DNA of 64,000 nt from Fibrobacter succinogenes (lineage in GTDB: Bacteria > Fibrobacterota > Fibrobacteria > Fibrobacterales > Fibrobacteraceae), in the NCBI GenBank assembly GCA_902776765.1, contig CACYRP010000008.1, positions 48,736 through 112,735 on the forward strand. The letters run 5' to 3'. The notes under the pieces are model-generated. The model saw only the letters and a program-made list of their open reading frames with translations. It did not search any database and was not told where the DNA came from. Positions 17,255 to 25,849 of the stretch are shown in pieces (positions within the stretch are counted from its first letter, which is position 1; each line of letters begins with the position of its first letter). The translations under genes were made by a program, and so were the position numbers.

Positions 17255-18759
17255 TACGTCCAGAACAACCGCTAACTTTTCCGCATCCCTTTAACGACAA
17301 CTATGAACTATTGGGTACGCTCGGCAAAGGCGGAATGGGCTACGTCTATAAGGCCCTCGATAAAAAGCTAAAGCGCGAAGTCGCCTTCAAGATTCTCGAC
17401 TCCACATCTGATGTCGAAGCGATCAAGCGTTTTTATCTCGAAGCCCAGGCCATGAAGGAACTGGACCACCAGAACATCGTCCACGTTTTTGACTTCGGTC
17501 AGCAAGACAAGCAGCTCTTTATCGCGATGACCTACGTGCAAGGAATTTCCCTTGCCGAAATTTTGCAGAACAAGAGCAAACTTTCATTCGAAGCCATTGA
17601 AGTCATCATCAAGCAAATTGCACGCGGCCTCCTTTACGCCCACAGCAAGGGCATCGTCCACCGCGACGTGAAGCCATCGAACATCATGCTCACACGCGAC
17701 AACCGCGTTTACATCATGGACTTTGGCATTTCCTACATTCAAGAAATGGAAAAGGAACGCCTCACCCGCACCGGCATGACCATGGGCACGCCCGAATACA
17801 TGTCGCCCGAACAGTGCCATGGCGACGAAGTCACGCTCCAATCTGACATTTACAGCATGGGCGTGATTCTTTACGAAATGACCTGCGGTCGTCTCCCGTT
17901 CGAAGGGAACCGCCCTGTGGAAATTGCGCTCAAGCATGTGCAAGAACCGCCTCCGGCTCCGGAACTTTTCCGCGAAGACATTCCCGCCGGGCTCTCGGAA
18001 CTCATCCTCAAGTGCCTCAAGAAAAAGCTCAACGAACGATTCCACGACATGCAGGAATTTTTGGACGAATGTGACCAAGTATTTCCGCAGCACGACACGC
18101 CAAAACAAAATGCCGCCATCGGTCGCAAAACAGGTTCCCAGCGCCGCATAGCCCCATCCATTGTAGAATCAGCATTGAACTTCGGGCGAAACATCGCTCC
18201 GCATAAACTCATCATCATAGCTTTCTCGGTGCTTTTCCCGATTATTGTCATATTGCTCATGCTACTCATGTTCACGCACAAACCGATGAACACCCTGCAC
18301 GAACTCGAATGGAACGAAATTCTTGGCAATCACGAAACAAGAGCTATCGAACCCGAAAATAAAAAAGGCTACCCGATCGCAAACCTGACCGATGGAGACC
18401 TCACCACCGCATGGCTCAACACCATGCCGTTAAAGCCCATGAATCCGGTTCTTGCCATGTACTTCGACAAGAACACGCTCATCACGAACATCGGCATAGC
18501 CATTGGCTACCAAAAATCCATTGACGATGCCTTCGGTGACCGCTTCCGCATTTTCAAGAAACCGCGCACAATCACAGTCGAAACCAAGGACGGATTCAAG
18601 CAACGGCTCCACCTTGAAAACATCAAGGGAATGCAATACCCGAACATTCAAGCAGTCGAAACAACCGAACTCCGATTCTACCTCGACGACATTTACGAAG
18701 CCGACAATGATGACTACGCCATTTCGGAAATAAGGCTGTTAGGGATGGAAGTGAAGTAG
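17251..18759 (+). CDS. Membrane-bound Ser/Thr protein kinase with discoidin-like sensor domain
   Basis: A 502-residue bacterial Hanks-type kinase. The kinase domain (about 15-280) has the glycine loop GTLGKGGMGYVYKA, catalytic Lys in EVAFKIL, HRDVKPSNIML, DFGIS, and the activation-segment end GTPEYMSPEQ, so all catalytic residues are present. One transmembrane helix follows (about 318-342). The outside C-terminal part (about 350-502) resembles F5/8 type C or NADase-type glycan-binding domains: YPIANLTDGDLTTAWL near its start and DDYAISEIRLLGMEV at the end. This could sense cell-wall or plant glycans (inference). The gene overlaps the FHA-ABC gene by 4 bases, linking kinase and phosphopeptide reader. 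The stop codon TAG is the first base triplet of a small hairpin (CGGCTTCGCCG) leading into a heptad array. Confidence 0.92.
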   Translation: MIRPEQPLTFPHPFNDNYELLGTLGKGGMGYVYKALDKKLKREVAFKILDSTSDVEAIKRFYLEAQAMKELDHQNIVHVFDFGQQDKQLFIAMTYVQGISLAEILQNKSKLSFEAIEVIIKQIARGLLYAHSKGIVHRDVKPSNIMLTRDNRVYIMDFGISYIQEMEKERLTRTGMTMGTPEYMSPEQCHGDEVTLQSDIYSMGVILYEMTCGRLPFEGNRPVEIALKHVQEPPPAPELFREDIPAGLSELILKCLKKKLNERFHDMQEFLDECDQVFPQHDTPKQNAAIGRKTGSQRRIAPSIVESALNFGRNIAPHKLIIIAFSVLFPIIVILLMLLMFTHKPMNTLHELEWNEILGNHETRAIEPENKKGYPIANLTDGDLTTAWLNTMPLKPMNPVLAMYFDKNTLITNIGIAIGYQKSIDDAFGDRFRIFKKPRTITVETKDGFKQRLHLENIKGMQYPNIQAVETTELRFYLDDIYEADNDDYAISEIRLLGMEVK

Positions 18760-18885
18760 CGGCTTCGCCGCAGTAGGCAGTAGACAGTAGGAAGTAGGAA
18801 GTTGGTAGAACTTAGAGCTTAGATTTAAGTCGTCCTGAGTAAATAGAAAGTGCAAACGTCATTGCGAGCACAGCGAAGCAATCCA
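18757..18885. repeat. Mixed repeat block: hairpin, heptad array, GTCATTGCGAG element
   Basis: TAGCGGCTTCGCCGCAG begins at the kinase stop codon. Next come heptads from 18772 (AGTAGGC, AGTAGAC, AGTAGGA, AGTAGGA, AGTTGGT, AGAACTT, AGAGCTT). At 18857-18885 CGTCATTGCGAGCAC and GCGAAGCAATCC form another hairpin, the type GTCATTGCGAG..GAAGCAATCC that is found scattered in many bacterial genomes. No gene is seen here; the YraN ribosome site GAGGGG follows at 18923. Confidence 0.75.
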
Positions 18886-18934
18886 TGATTGGCACGAAAC
18901 CTTGATGTAGTCGCACGAAAATGAGGGGAATGCA

Positions 18935-19357
18935 ATGCGCAAGACAAGTACCATAGCTCAAAAATCAAATAACAAACCGAAGGGAAACTTTATTGAATCG
19001 CAAGCGGTCGCGTATTTATTGCGCGAAGGATATGAAGTCGTAGCCCGTAACTACGCATACCATGGCGGAGAACTCGACATTGTCGCCCGCGATGGAGCAA
19101 CACTCGTCTTTGTCGAAGTCAAGTCCGTATGGAACAACCAAGAAGGGAACCCCGCCGCCCGCGTGAACTCGCTCAAGCAAAAGAAAATTTGGCAAACCGC
19201 TTGCCACTTTTTAGCCACACAAAAAGCGATTGCCCCCAAGGGTTTCGACGAGCCATGCCGCTTTGACGTGCTGAGCGCCCGCGCCTACCAACAACCGCTC
19301 CAATTTGCACATTACAAAAATGCATTCGAAGGCACACAAGTCATCCCGTCAATCTAA
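18935..19357 (+). CDS. YraN/UPF0102 family nuclease-fold protein
   Basis: A 140-residue member of UPF0102, a small family with the Holliday-junction-resolvase-like nuclease fold, cytoplasmic and of unsettled role. Visible motifs are GNFIESQAVAYLLREGYEVVARNY, the acidic active-site strand GELDIVARDGATLVFVEVK (the D and the E-x-K), and VNSLKQKKIWQTACHFLA. FDVLSA near the C-terminus is another family mark. Length is slightly longer than usual because of a 15-residue charged N-terminal lead; ATG 18935 is preceded by GAGGGGAATGCA, which supports it. It stands alone between two repeat-rich spacers. Confidence 0.88.
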   Translation: MRKTSTIAQKSNNKPKGNFIESQAVAYLLREGYEVVARNYAYHGGELDIVARDGATLVFVEVKSVWNNQEGNPAARVNSLKQKKIWQTACHFLATQKAIAPKGFDEPCRFDVLSARAYQQPLQFAHYKNAFEGTQVIPSI

Positions 19358-19712
19358 TTCATTCGGAATTAATTAAAGTCCTCGAAGCACACAATCTCGA
19401 CCTGTCATACTCTCATACGCGAGGAATCATTTATCGTGAGCACAGCTCCCAGCCAAGGACATACGTCATCCTCGCGTACGCGAGGATCCATTAAGTTTCA
19501 GTCGAAGAATCCGGAGCTATTGGAAGTTTGCAAAGCATAGAACTTAGTAAATAGTTATTAGCATTTCTTTGAAAACAAATTTTTAGAAACATGCAATTGT
19601 AAAAATAAAGAAAGGTTGCTCAGATTATTCTCATTTGTATCGCAAAGCACTACTTTTAGCGCACCCTAATTTTCTAAAATTAGAGTGTTAAACAATTCAT
19701 CCCGAGTTTATT
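19358..19712. other. Intergenic region with dispersed repeats, no gene
   Basis: 355 bp without a credible reading frame. It has two minus-oriented hairpin repeats: 19403-19428 (TGTCATACTCTCATACGCGA then GGAATC) and 19464-19490 (CGTCATCCTCGCG pairing with CGCGAGGATCC). A heptad stretch follows at 19539-19566 (AGAACTT, AGTAAAT, AGTTATT, AGCATTT). The last 130 bp are AT-rich and probably hold the promoter of the next gene. Confidence 0.7.
19666..19683. promoter_or_regulatory. Perfect 18-bp palindrome, possible operator
   Basis: CTAATTTT and AAAATTAG are exact inverted 8-mers separated by CT. The site ends 29 bases before ATG 19713, where a repressor could block transcription or a hairpin could affect translation. 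There is no known match; this is inference from symmetry and place. Confidence 0.4.
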
Positions 19713-22700
19713 ATGCGTTATTCGTTTGTAAATAAAAAGAATTCACTCGCCCGTTTGACTGTTGCATTCGGGCTTTTTTTCCTGTTCTCTTGCGCCGGTA
19801 ACACACCCGATGTGACAACCTCGCCCACGACCAACGTTTCAAGCAACACTGAAGATTCCTATGACGGAGATGAATCTTCGGAAATAGATTACACAGCCGA
19901 AGAAACAGTCGCGCCCAAGGCAACAGGCGGCACCATCGAAACAAGCGGCTACACATTCACCGCACCCGACAACGGCTGGACCATCATCGGTGGCGAAGAT
20001 AACGCTCCTTACGAATTCTACAATCCAGAAACAGGCCGCCGCGCCGTCCTCGTCGAAGTGACGCTCCCCGAAGGCGAGCCCCAGCGCCTCATGGACCGCG
20101 CTCAAATCGAAATGCAGTCCTTTGAATCCAGCGGTAAAAAAGCGTCACTCTCCGAGACATACCCCGAAGAAGCATTTGGCACCACCGGCGCATTCTTTGA
20201 CATCGCCGGCAAACGCTACGACACGCCTTACGAAGCTGTCGGTCTCGTCATCGGTGCCGGTAACAAAGTCTTTACGCTCACACTTTCCGCAAACGACATT
20301 CAACTTCCCGCAGGCGCCCTCAAGCAAGAATGGAAAGAATTCTTCGCAACATTTAAACTCAAGGATATTGTAAAGGAAGCGGTCTCGGAACTTTCCGACG
20401 AACGCATCACGCAATACTCCAGCGCAGACCTCGGCTACTCCTGGAGCACAAAGGATACGCTTTGGCACAACTGGACCGGCGTCGCCAAGCAAAACGAAGA
20501 CCCGGACTTAGTGCTTAGCAACAAGAAAGAAGATATTTCCTTGTTCGTGTACGGCGCCATTGTCCCCAGCGAAGAAGTCAGCCAGCAAGACATGTTCAAG
20601 GTGCTCCTCAACCGCCTCGGACTTTCCATGAACGATCCGTCCATTGAAGTTCAACGAGTCAAGGTCGGTGACCGCTACGCTCAGGAATTTACCCTCACCC
20701 GCGTCGTCAACAATTACGATTTCTATTACACCGGTCGTTTCTTCTATGACAATGGCCGCGGTATCCTCATCGCCACATGGACGCAAGGCGTCAACAAAAA
20801 GAAATACGCTTCGGTGATGAAGAACGCCGTCGAAGGTCTTAAAGTCGGAGCCATGCCACAACAGGCAAGCGACGAAGAAGCCCGCAAAAAGCAGAACAAA
20901 TTCAACGCTTCTGTCATGAGCCAAGTCGGTATCCTCCGCTTGCTCGAAAACCAGCCGTTTGTCGCCCTCAGCTACTTTGAACGCGCCAACAAGATGGACC
21001 CGGAAGAACCGCTCTACCTCATCAACTGCGGTTTCGTGTACCAGATGAAAGAACTTTACGGTCCGGGCATCAGCTATTTTACAAGTCAAATCGATCTCGT
21101 GCGCAAGAATGGCAAGTTGCTCTCGATTCTCGGCGAAATGTACGAAGCCTTGTTCGATTACGGCCACGCCCGCGAATGTGCCGAAGGCGCCCTCCGCTAC
21201 ACGCCCAACAATCCTGAATACGTCATCAACTTGAGCGATGCTCTCTGGGGCTTGGGACAGCGTCATCAATCCCTCATCGTCGTGCAGCGACTCTTTGACA
21301 CGCAGCCCAGTTCCCGCCTCGGCGTTTACCTCGCCAAGACCTACATGGGACTTGACCAATATGCCGAAGCCGTTGATATTTTGTACGGAGTCCGCGGACG
21401 TTTTGGCATGAGCAAGGAACTCGGCGAAACCCTCATGGACGCCCTCATGTTCCTCGGTCGCTACGAAGAAGCACGTGCCATCAGCGAAGAAACGCTCGCC
21501 AAGGCCAAGAACGATTACAAGATTTGGACCATGCACGGCAAGATTTTGTTCTACAGCCGCAATTACCGCGATGCCGAAAAGGCTCTCACCAAGGCGCTTG
21601 CCCTCAAGCCCGATAACGAAGACGCAAAGAGTTTCCTCTCTGCCACCAAGGCATATCTCGGCAAGGCAGATAACCGCACGCTCCAAAAGCCGATTACCCC
21701 GGTCGAAGAACGTACTGCCGACTTGAAGACGCTTCTCCGCCCGCAGGCAAAGCAGACCGCCATCGAAGGCGACTTCCCGGCCGTCATCCATTACCAGAAA
21801 GAAGCCCTCAAGGCTGAAAAAGGCGCCAACTGGGTCCGCAGCGAAGAAATGCTCCTCGAAGTTTTGGACCAGCGCGGTGCAGCCATCTATCGCGAATTCA
21901 CGTTCGACTTTTTGCCGGGCTTTGACCGCATTTACCTGAACGCTCTCGAAGTTTACGACAGCAATTGGAAGCTCAAGCAGAAGGCGACACTCAACGGAGC
22001 CTATATTACATACGCTACAGAAATCGGCGGCGGTAACGAATCGCAGACCGCACACTTCCCGCTTTCTGAAATTGCTCCGGGTGATTTCATTTACATGCAA
22101 TTCAGCCGCACGAACCTCCAGAACAAGGGCATGATTCCATACACCAACTACGAAAGCAGCCGCGAAGTGCCTGTCGGAGAATCCGTCTTCCGCATTTACG
22201 CCGACACAACCCGCTTTGTCACCGAAGAATACGGACCGCTCGAAAAGACCGCTATTAAGGGTGGTTTAGAATGGAAGATTGAAAACCCGGTTATCGTCCG
22301 CAAGGAACTCTACATGCCGGTATATCGCGACTTTGGCGCAGGCCTCATGCTCACGGGCAAGCAAGAATGGCGCGATGTCGGTGACGACTACCAGAACCTC
22401 ATCAGCCACCAGTTCAAGCAAGCCGTCAAGGTTCGCGAGCAGGCATTTGAAGTGCGCGGCAACAAGATTGGCGATGACGCCGTCAAGGCCATTGTAAACT
22501 TTGTCCGTCACGATATCCGCTACCGCGACGTGCGTTTCGGCGGTCACAGCCTCATTCCGCAAACCGCAGAAGTGACTCTCAAGGAACACCGCGGTGACTG
22601 CAAGGATATGGCGCTCTTGCTCAAAGACATGCTCGAAGCCATTGGCGTAAAGAGCTACCTCACGGCCATCCACCTCACCGAAGAAGGCTTCTCGCACTTG

Positions 22701-23522
22701 CCGACCATCCAGCAGTTCAACCACATGATTCTCTACATCCCGAAGCAGGGCAAAATCAGCGAACGCTGGGTCGATGCCACCGACAAGACGGGTAATGACC
22801 GCCCGGTACCGCTCGACATGGAAGGCAAAGTCGCACTCGTCATCGACGGAGACCATAGCCATGTCGTCACGACCCCGATTCTCGAAGACAACCAGGAACA
22901 CCAAATTGCCATCCAGCACGATTTGTTCATTGGAGAAAACGGCGAATGCGAATTCCGCGATTCCGTGCAGCTCCAGGGCAAGTTCGCCAGCGCCATCCGC
23001 AATAAGTTCTTCGGTCGCGACGTAAAGGATCAAGAAAAGCTGCTTGAACAGTTCCTCGCTGCAGGCGTACCGGACGTTAGCATCGGCAACATCCGCATCG
23101 AAAATCTGGACCAGTTCAACAAGCCGCTCATCATCGTGAATACTTACCTCTCCAAAGGTTACTTCGGTCAGGGCGGTTCCGAACTCAAAGGACGCTTCCC
23201 GAACGTGTGGGAACGCAGCCTCTTCAAGCTCCCGAAGGTCGCCAAACGCCACCACCCCATCCGCATGCCGCACGAAACAATCTTCAGCTTTAAGTTGAAC
23301 ATCAAGACTGCAAGTGGGCACTCGGTTTCCATCACCGAAGCAAAGCCGCTCAACCGCGAAGTCGACTACGTCAGTTTCGAAAAGCAACCGAAGTCCAAAA
23401 CTTCTAGCGGCATCAAGTGGACCACATTCGCACTTTACGCCGACCCGTCCGAATACGACAAAATCCGCGAAGAATGGAACTACCTCTTGAGCGAAACCAG
23501 CCCGATGATCACGGTGAAATAA
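19713..23522 (+). CDS. Large lipoprotein with TPR, DUF3857-like and transglutaminase-like domains
   Basis: A 1269-residue lipoprotein: signal LARLTVAFGLFFLFSC places the lipidated Cys at about residue 28. Residues about 65-215 form a small domain (GYTFTAPDNGWTIIG), followed by a second related one (about 230-390). A block of TPR-like helices spans about 400-670 (SYFERANKMDPEEPLYLINCG, ALALKPDNEDAKSFLSA). Residues about 690-900 look like DUF3857, and about 930-1080 a transglutaminase-type domain with HRGDCKDMALLLKDML (Cys), FNHMILYIP (His) and WVDATDKTG (Asp), so the catalytic triad seems present. DUF3857 plus transglutaminase is common in Bacteroidota and relatives; substrates are unknown. 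The stop codon TAA is also the start of a TAAGACGAAAGAACG repeat. Confidence 0.82.
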   Translation: MRYSFVNKKNSLARLTVAFGLFFLFSCAGNTPDVTTSPTTNVSSNTEDSYDGDESSEIDYTAEETVAPKATGGTIETSGYTFTAPDNGWTIIGGEDNAPYEFYNPETGRRAVLVEVTLPEGEPQRLMDRAQIEMQSFESSGKKASLSETYPEEAFGTTGAFFDIAGKRYDTPYEAVGLVIGAGNKVFTLTLSANDIQLPAGALKQEWKEFFATFKLKDIVKEAVSELSDERITQYSSADLGYSWSTKDTLWHNWTGVAKQNEDPDLVLSNKKEDISLFVYGAIVPSEEVSQQDMFKVLLNRLGLSMNDPSIEVQRVKVGDRYAQEFTLTRVVNNYDFYYTGRFFYDNGRGILIATWTQGVNKKKYASVMKNAVEGLKVGAMPQQASDEEARKKQNKFNASVMSQVGILRLLENQPFVALSYFERANKMDPEEPLYLINCGFVYQMKELYGPGISYFTSQIDLVRKNGKLLSILGEMYEALFDYGHARECAEGALRYTPNNPEYVINLSDALWGLGQRHQSLIVVQRLFDTQPSSRLGVYLAKTYMGLDQYAEAVDILYGVRGRFGMSKELGETLMDALMFLGRYEEARAISEETLAKAKNDYKIWTMHGKILFYSRNYRDAEKALTKALALKPDNEDAKSFLSATKAYLGKADNRTLQKPITPVEERTADLKTLLRPQAKQTAIEGDFPAVIHYQKEALKAEKGANWVRSEEMLLEVLDQRGAAIYREFTFDFLPGFDRIYLNALEVYDSNWKLKQKATLNGAYITYATEIGGGNESQTAHFPLSEIAPGDFIYMQFSRTNLQNKGMIPYTNYESSREVPVGESVFRIYADTTRFVTEEYGPLEKTAIKGGLEWKIENPVIVRKELYMPVYRDFGAGLMLTGKQEWRDVGDDYQNLISHQFKQAVKVREQAFEVRGNKIGDDAVKAIVNFVRHDIRYRDVRFGGHSLIPQTAEVTLKEHRGDCKDMALLLKDMLEAIGVKSYLTAIHLTEEGFSHLPTIQQFNHMILYIPKQGKISERWVDATDKTGNDRPVPLDMEGKVALVIDGDHSHVVTTPILEDNQEHQIAIQHDLFIGENGECEFRDSVQLQGKFASAIRNKFFGRDVKDQEKLLEQFLAAGVPDVSIGNIRIENLDQFNKPLIIVNTYLSKGYFGQGGSELKGRFPNVWERSLFKLPKVAKRHHPIRMPHETIFSFKLNIKTASGHSVSITEAKPLNREVDYVSFEKQPKSKTSSGIKWTTFALYADPSEYDKIREEWNYLLSETSPMITVK

Positions 23523-23567
23523 GACGAAAGAACGCCGCTACGCGGCTACAGACGAGAGACGAAAGAT
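23520..23567 (+). repeat. Stop-codon-associated repeat (type B), copy 1
   Basis: TAAGACGAAAGAACGC, then a hairpin (CCGC TAC GCGG), then CTACAGACGAGAGACGAAAG. The first three bases are the stop codon of the preceding gene. Copy 2 at 54431-54479 (minus) has the same flanks with a different stem (CGC TCGCGATGCTC GCG region) and also starts at a gene's stop codon. Confidence 0.75.
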
Positions 23568-23596
23568 TATAGTTTGGCAGCGAAGCTGCGACTTTT

Positions 23597-23695
23597 CCTC
23601 TCTCGTCTTTGCACTCCATGCAAGACGTTTCGGCTCAGTTATGAAATCAAGTAAACTTGCTTTCGCAACATTCGCCTCTCTCGTCTTTCATCTAA
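23597..23695 (-). repeat. Three-part mobile-like repeat (type A), copy 1
   Basis: Read on the minus strand: TTAGATGAAAGACGAGAG, AGGCGAATGTTGCGAAAG, hairpin CAAGTTTACTTG, then CATAACTGAGCCGA, second hairpin CTTGCAT GGA GTGCAAAG, ending ACGAGAGAGG. The same order of boxes is found at 59566-59681 and 60532-60647, where it lies within genes. This copy is intergenic, just before the phosphodiesterase gene. Confidence 0.75.
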
Positions 23696-23716
23696 TCCAA
23701 CTATTGACTAATAACT

Positions 23717-24373
23717 ATGCGAGCATTAATTCTCTCCGACATCCATGGTTCAGCCTTGGCAGCAAGGCAAGCTTTAACGTTCTTTGAAAAGCTCAACTGC
23801 GACAAGATTATCTTGCTGGGCGATACACTCTATCACGGTCCGAGAAACCCGCTCCCGGCAGGCCACGGGCCCATGCAAGTCGTCGAAGCTCTTGCGCCTT
23901 ACAAAGACCGCATTATCGCCGTTCGCGGAAACTGCGATGCCGATGTCGATTTGATGATGCTCGACTTCCCTATCGAAAACGAATACAAGGTCATCGAAGA
24001 TAACGGACTGCATCTATTTTTGAGTCACGGGCACATCTTTATGCCGGAATGTTTCCCGAAAAATGCCCTCGAAAGCATCGAATCCACAGGTACCGCGCTA
24101 TCCTGCGCGCAATCCCAATCCGAAGTAAAAGCCCCGCAAAAACCTCAAATTGACGCATACTTGTTCGGTCACACGCATATCTGGAAACTCGAAAAGAACT
24201 TCCGCGATGTGCTCATGGTGAACCCCGGTTCCACAAGCCTGCCCAAAGGCGGGAATCCGCCGACATTCGGATTCTACGAAAGCACGCCAGCAACGGCAAA
24301 CGAACCCGCCCACGCCAAATTCAGTATCCACACGCTGGAATATGGTTCTGTTATAAAAAATGTGGTATTATGA
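23717..24373 (+). CDS. YfcE-type phosphodiesterase (metallophosphoesterase)
   Basis: A 218-residue cytoplasmic two-metal phosphoesterase of the YfcE/MJ0936 family, which cleaves phosphodiester model substrates; natural substrate not settled. All metal motifs are visible: LSDIHG (Asp, His), LLGDTLYHGP (Asp), VRGNCDAD (Asn), FLSHGH (His), FGHTH (His pair). It is some 35 residues longer than E. coli YfcE because of a loop after SHGHIFMPE (about residues 115-150). No Shine-Dalgarno sequence precedes ATG 23717; instead the leader is a heptad tract (AACTATT, GACTAAT, AACTATG) that runs into the start codon. Confidence 0.88.
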   Translation: MRALILSDIHGSALAARQALTFFEKLNCDKIILLGDTLYHGPRNPLPAGHGPMQVVEALAPYKDRIIAVRGNCDADVDLMMLDFPIENEYKVIEDNGLHLFLSHGHIFMPECFPKNALESIESTGTALSCAQSQSEVKAPQKPQIDAYLFGHTHIWKLEKNFRDVLMVNPGSTSLPKGGNPPTFGFYESTPATANEPAHAKFSIHTLEYGSVIKNVVL

Positions 24374-24460
24374 AATAGTAACACGAGCCTCATTCTAAGT
24401 TCTAAGAGCGTAGCGGACTAAGTTCTGCCAACTACTTACATTTTTACTACTTTAAAAACC

Positions 24461-25708
24461 ATGGTCCTAAACGTCATTTGGCTCGTATTTTTCTTCGGTG
24501 CATTTATCGCGTGCATCGTCCAGTGGCTTGCATTCGGCGATACCGGCATTTTCAACAAGGCGATTCTCGGGGCGTTTGACATGTCCAAGACGGCCTTCGA
24601 AATCGCACTCGGCCTTACAGGCATTTTGAGCCTTTGGCTCGGCATTCTCAAAATCGGCGAAAAAGCAGGCGCCGTCCAAATTCTCGCCAAAATTGTCCAA
24701 CCGCTTTTCTCGCGACTGTTCCCGCAAATTCCCAAAGGCCACCCCGTCGTGGGCACCATGCTCATGAACATCAGCGCTAACATGCTCGGCCTCGACAACG
24801 CAGCAACTCCGATGGGACTCCAGGCCATGAAGCAGTTGCAAGAGCTCAACCCGAACGAAGACAAGACAGTTGCAAGCGACTCGCAAATCATGTTCTTAGT
24901 CCTTAACGCCAGTGGACTTACATTGATTCCGGTGAGCATCATGACATACCGCGCCCAGCTCGGAGCCGCAAACCCAAGTGACGTTTTTTTACCCCTTTTG
25001 CTTTCGACATTTTTTAGCACTATCGCCGGTATTTTCGCACTCAGCTTTTTCCAAAAAATCAAACTCAAGGATCCCGTAACTGTAGCATGGCTCGGTGGAA
25101 TCAGTGCATGCGTCATTGCCATCATGTTCTACTTTAGCCACCTCACTGCAGAAGCTATTGGCACCACAAGCCTTTTCATCAGCGGCGTTGTCCTGTTCGG
25201 AATCATCGTTGCGTTCCTCGGACTTGCCTGCTATAAAAAAGTCCAAGCGTACGAAGCATTCGTCGAAGGTGCCAAGGAAGGATTCAATACCGCCGTAATG
25301 ATTATCCCGAATCTCGTTGCGATTCTTGTTGGCGTTGCCGTGTTCCGCGCCAGCGGCGCCATGGACTTGGTCATGAACGGAATTTCTGCATTGCTTGGTT
25401 TTATCGGTGTCGGAAACGACGTTGTCCCGGCCCTCCCTACCGCCCTCATGAAACCCCTCAGCGGCAGCGGTGCTCGCGGCATGATGATCGACGCCATGAA
25501 GAACTTAGGCCCCGACAGTTTTGCCGGTCGACTCAGCTGCATGTTCCAAGGTGCGGCCGACACAACCTTCTATATAATAGCAGTTTACTTCGGCTCCGTC
25601 GGTGTAAAAAAAACACGGCATGCAGTCACCTGCGCCCTCATTGCCGATGCCGTTGGCGTAATTGCCGCAATCACAATAGCTTACATATTTTTCCCCCCAA
25701 TTCACTAG
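24461..25708 (+). CDS. SpmA-SpmB fusion protein (nucleoside-recognition/Gate domains)
   Basis: A 415-residue inner-membrane protein with about ten helices. The first half matches SpmA (GLTGILSLWLGILKIGEKAG, HPVVGTMLMNISANMLGLDNAATPMG) and the second half SpmB (FVEGAKEGFNTAVMIIPNLVAILVGVAVFRASG, ALPTALMKPLSGSGARGMM, DTTFYIIAVYFGSVG). In B. subtilis spmA and spmB are separate genes needed for spore-core dehydration; fused forms occur in non-sporulating Gram-negatives, where the role is unknown, perhaps transport of small molecules. The start ATG is not preceded by a clear ribosome site. Stands alone in its strand block. Confidence 0.88.
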   Translation: MVLNVIWLVFFFGAFIACIVQWLAFGDTGIFNKAILGAFDMSKTAFEIALGLTGILSLWLGILKIGEKAGAVQILAKIVQPLFSRLFPQIPKGHPVVGTMLMNISANMLGLDNAATPMGLQAMKQLQELNPNEDKTVASDSQIMFLVLNASGLTLIPVSIMTYRAQLGAANPSDVFLPLLLSTFFSTIAGIFALSFFQKIKLKDPVTVAWLGGISACVIAIMFYFSHLTAEAIGTTSLFISGVVLFGIIVAFLGLACYKKVQAYEAFVEGAKEGFNTAVMIIPNLVAILVGVAVFRASGAMDLVMNGISALLGFIGVGNDVVPALPTALMKPLSGSGARGMMIDAMKNLGPDSFAGRLSCMFQGAADTTFYIIAVYFGSVGVKKTRHAVTCALIADAVGVIAAITIAYIFFPPIH

Positions 25709-25849
25709 CTTTCTAACCCAAAATGATATGTTCTTAAGCGGAATAAAAACGGGAAAAAGTATTAATTTTTTTTTACCTTTTCGCAAATTTTTTATTTACA
25801 TTTAGAACGCTATTTTGGTGTAGATAGTGTGGTCATTTAAGGGGCGAAA

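Noticed and set aside
20508..22100. A 530-codon minus-strand open frame opposite the large lipoprotein gene
   Set aside because: The plus strand has lipobox, TPR and transglutaminase motifs; the antisense product has no recognisable features.
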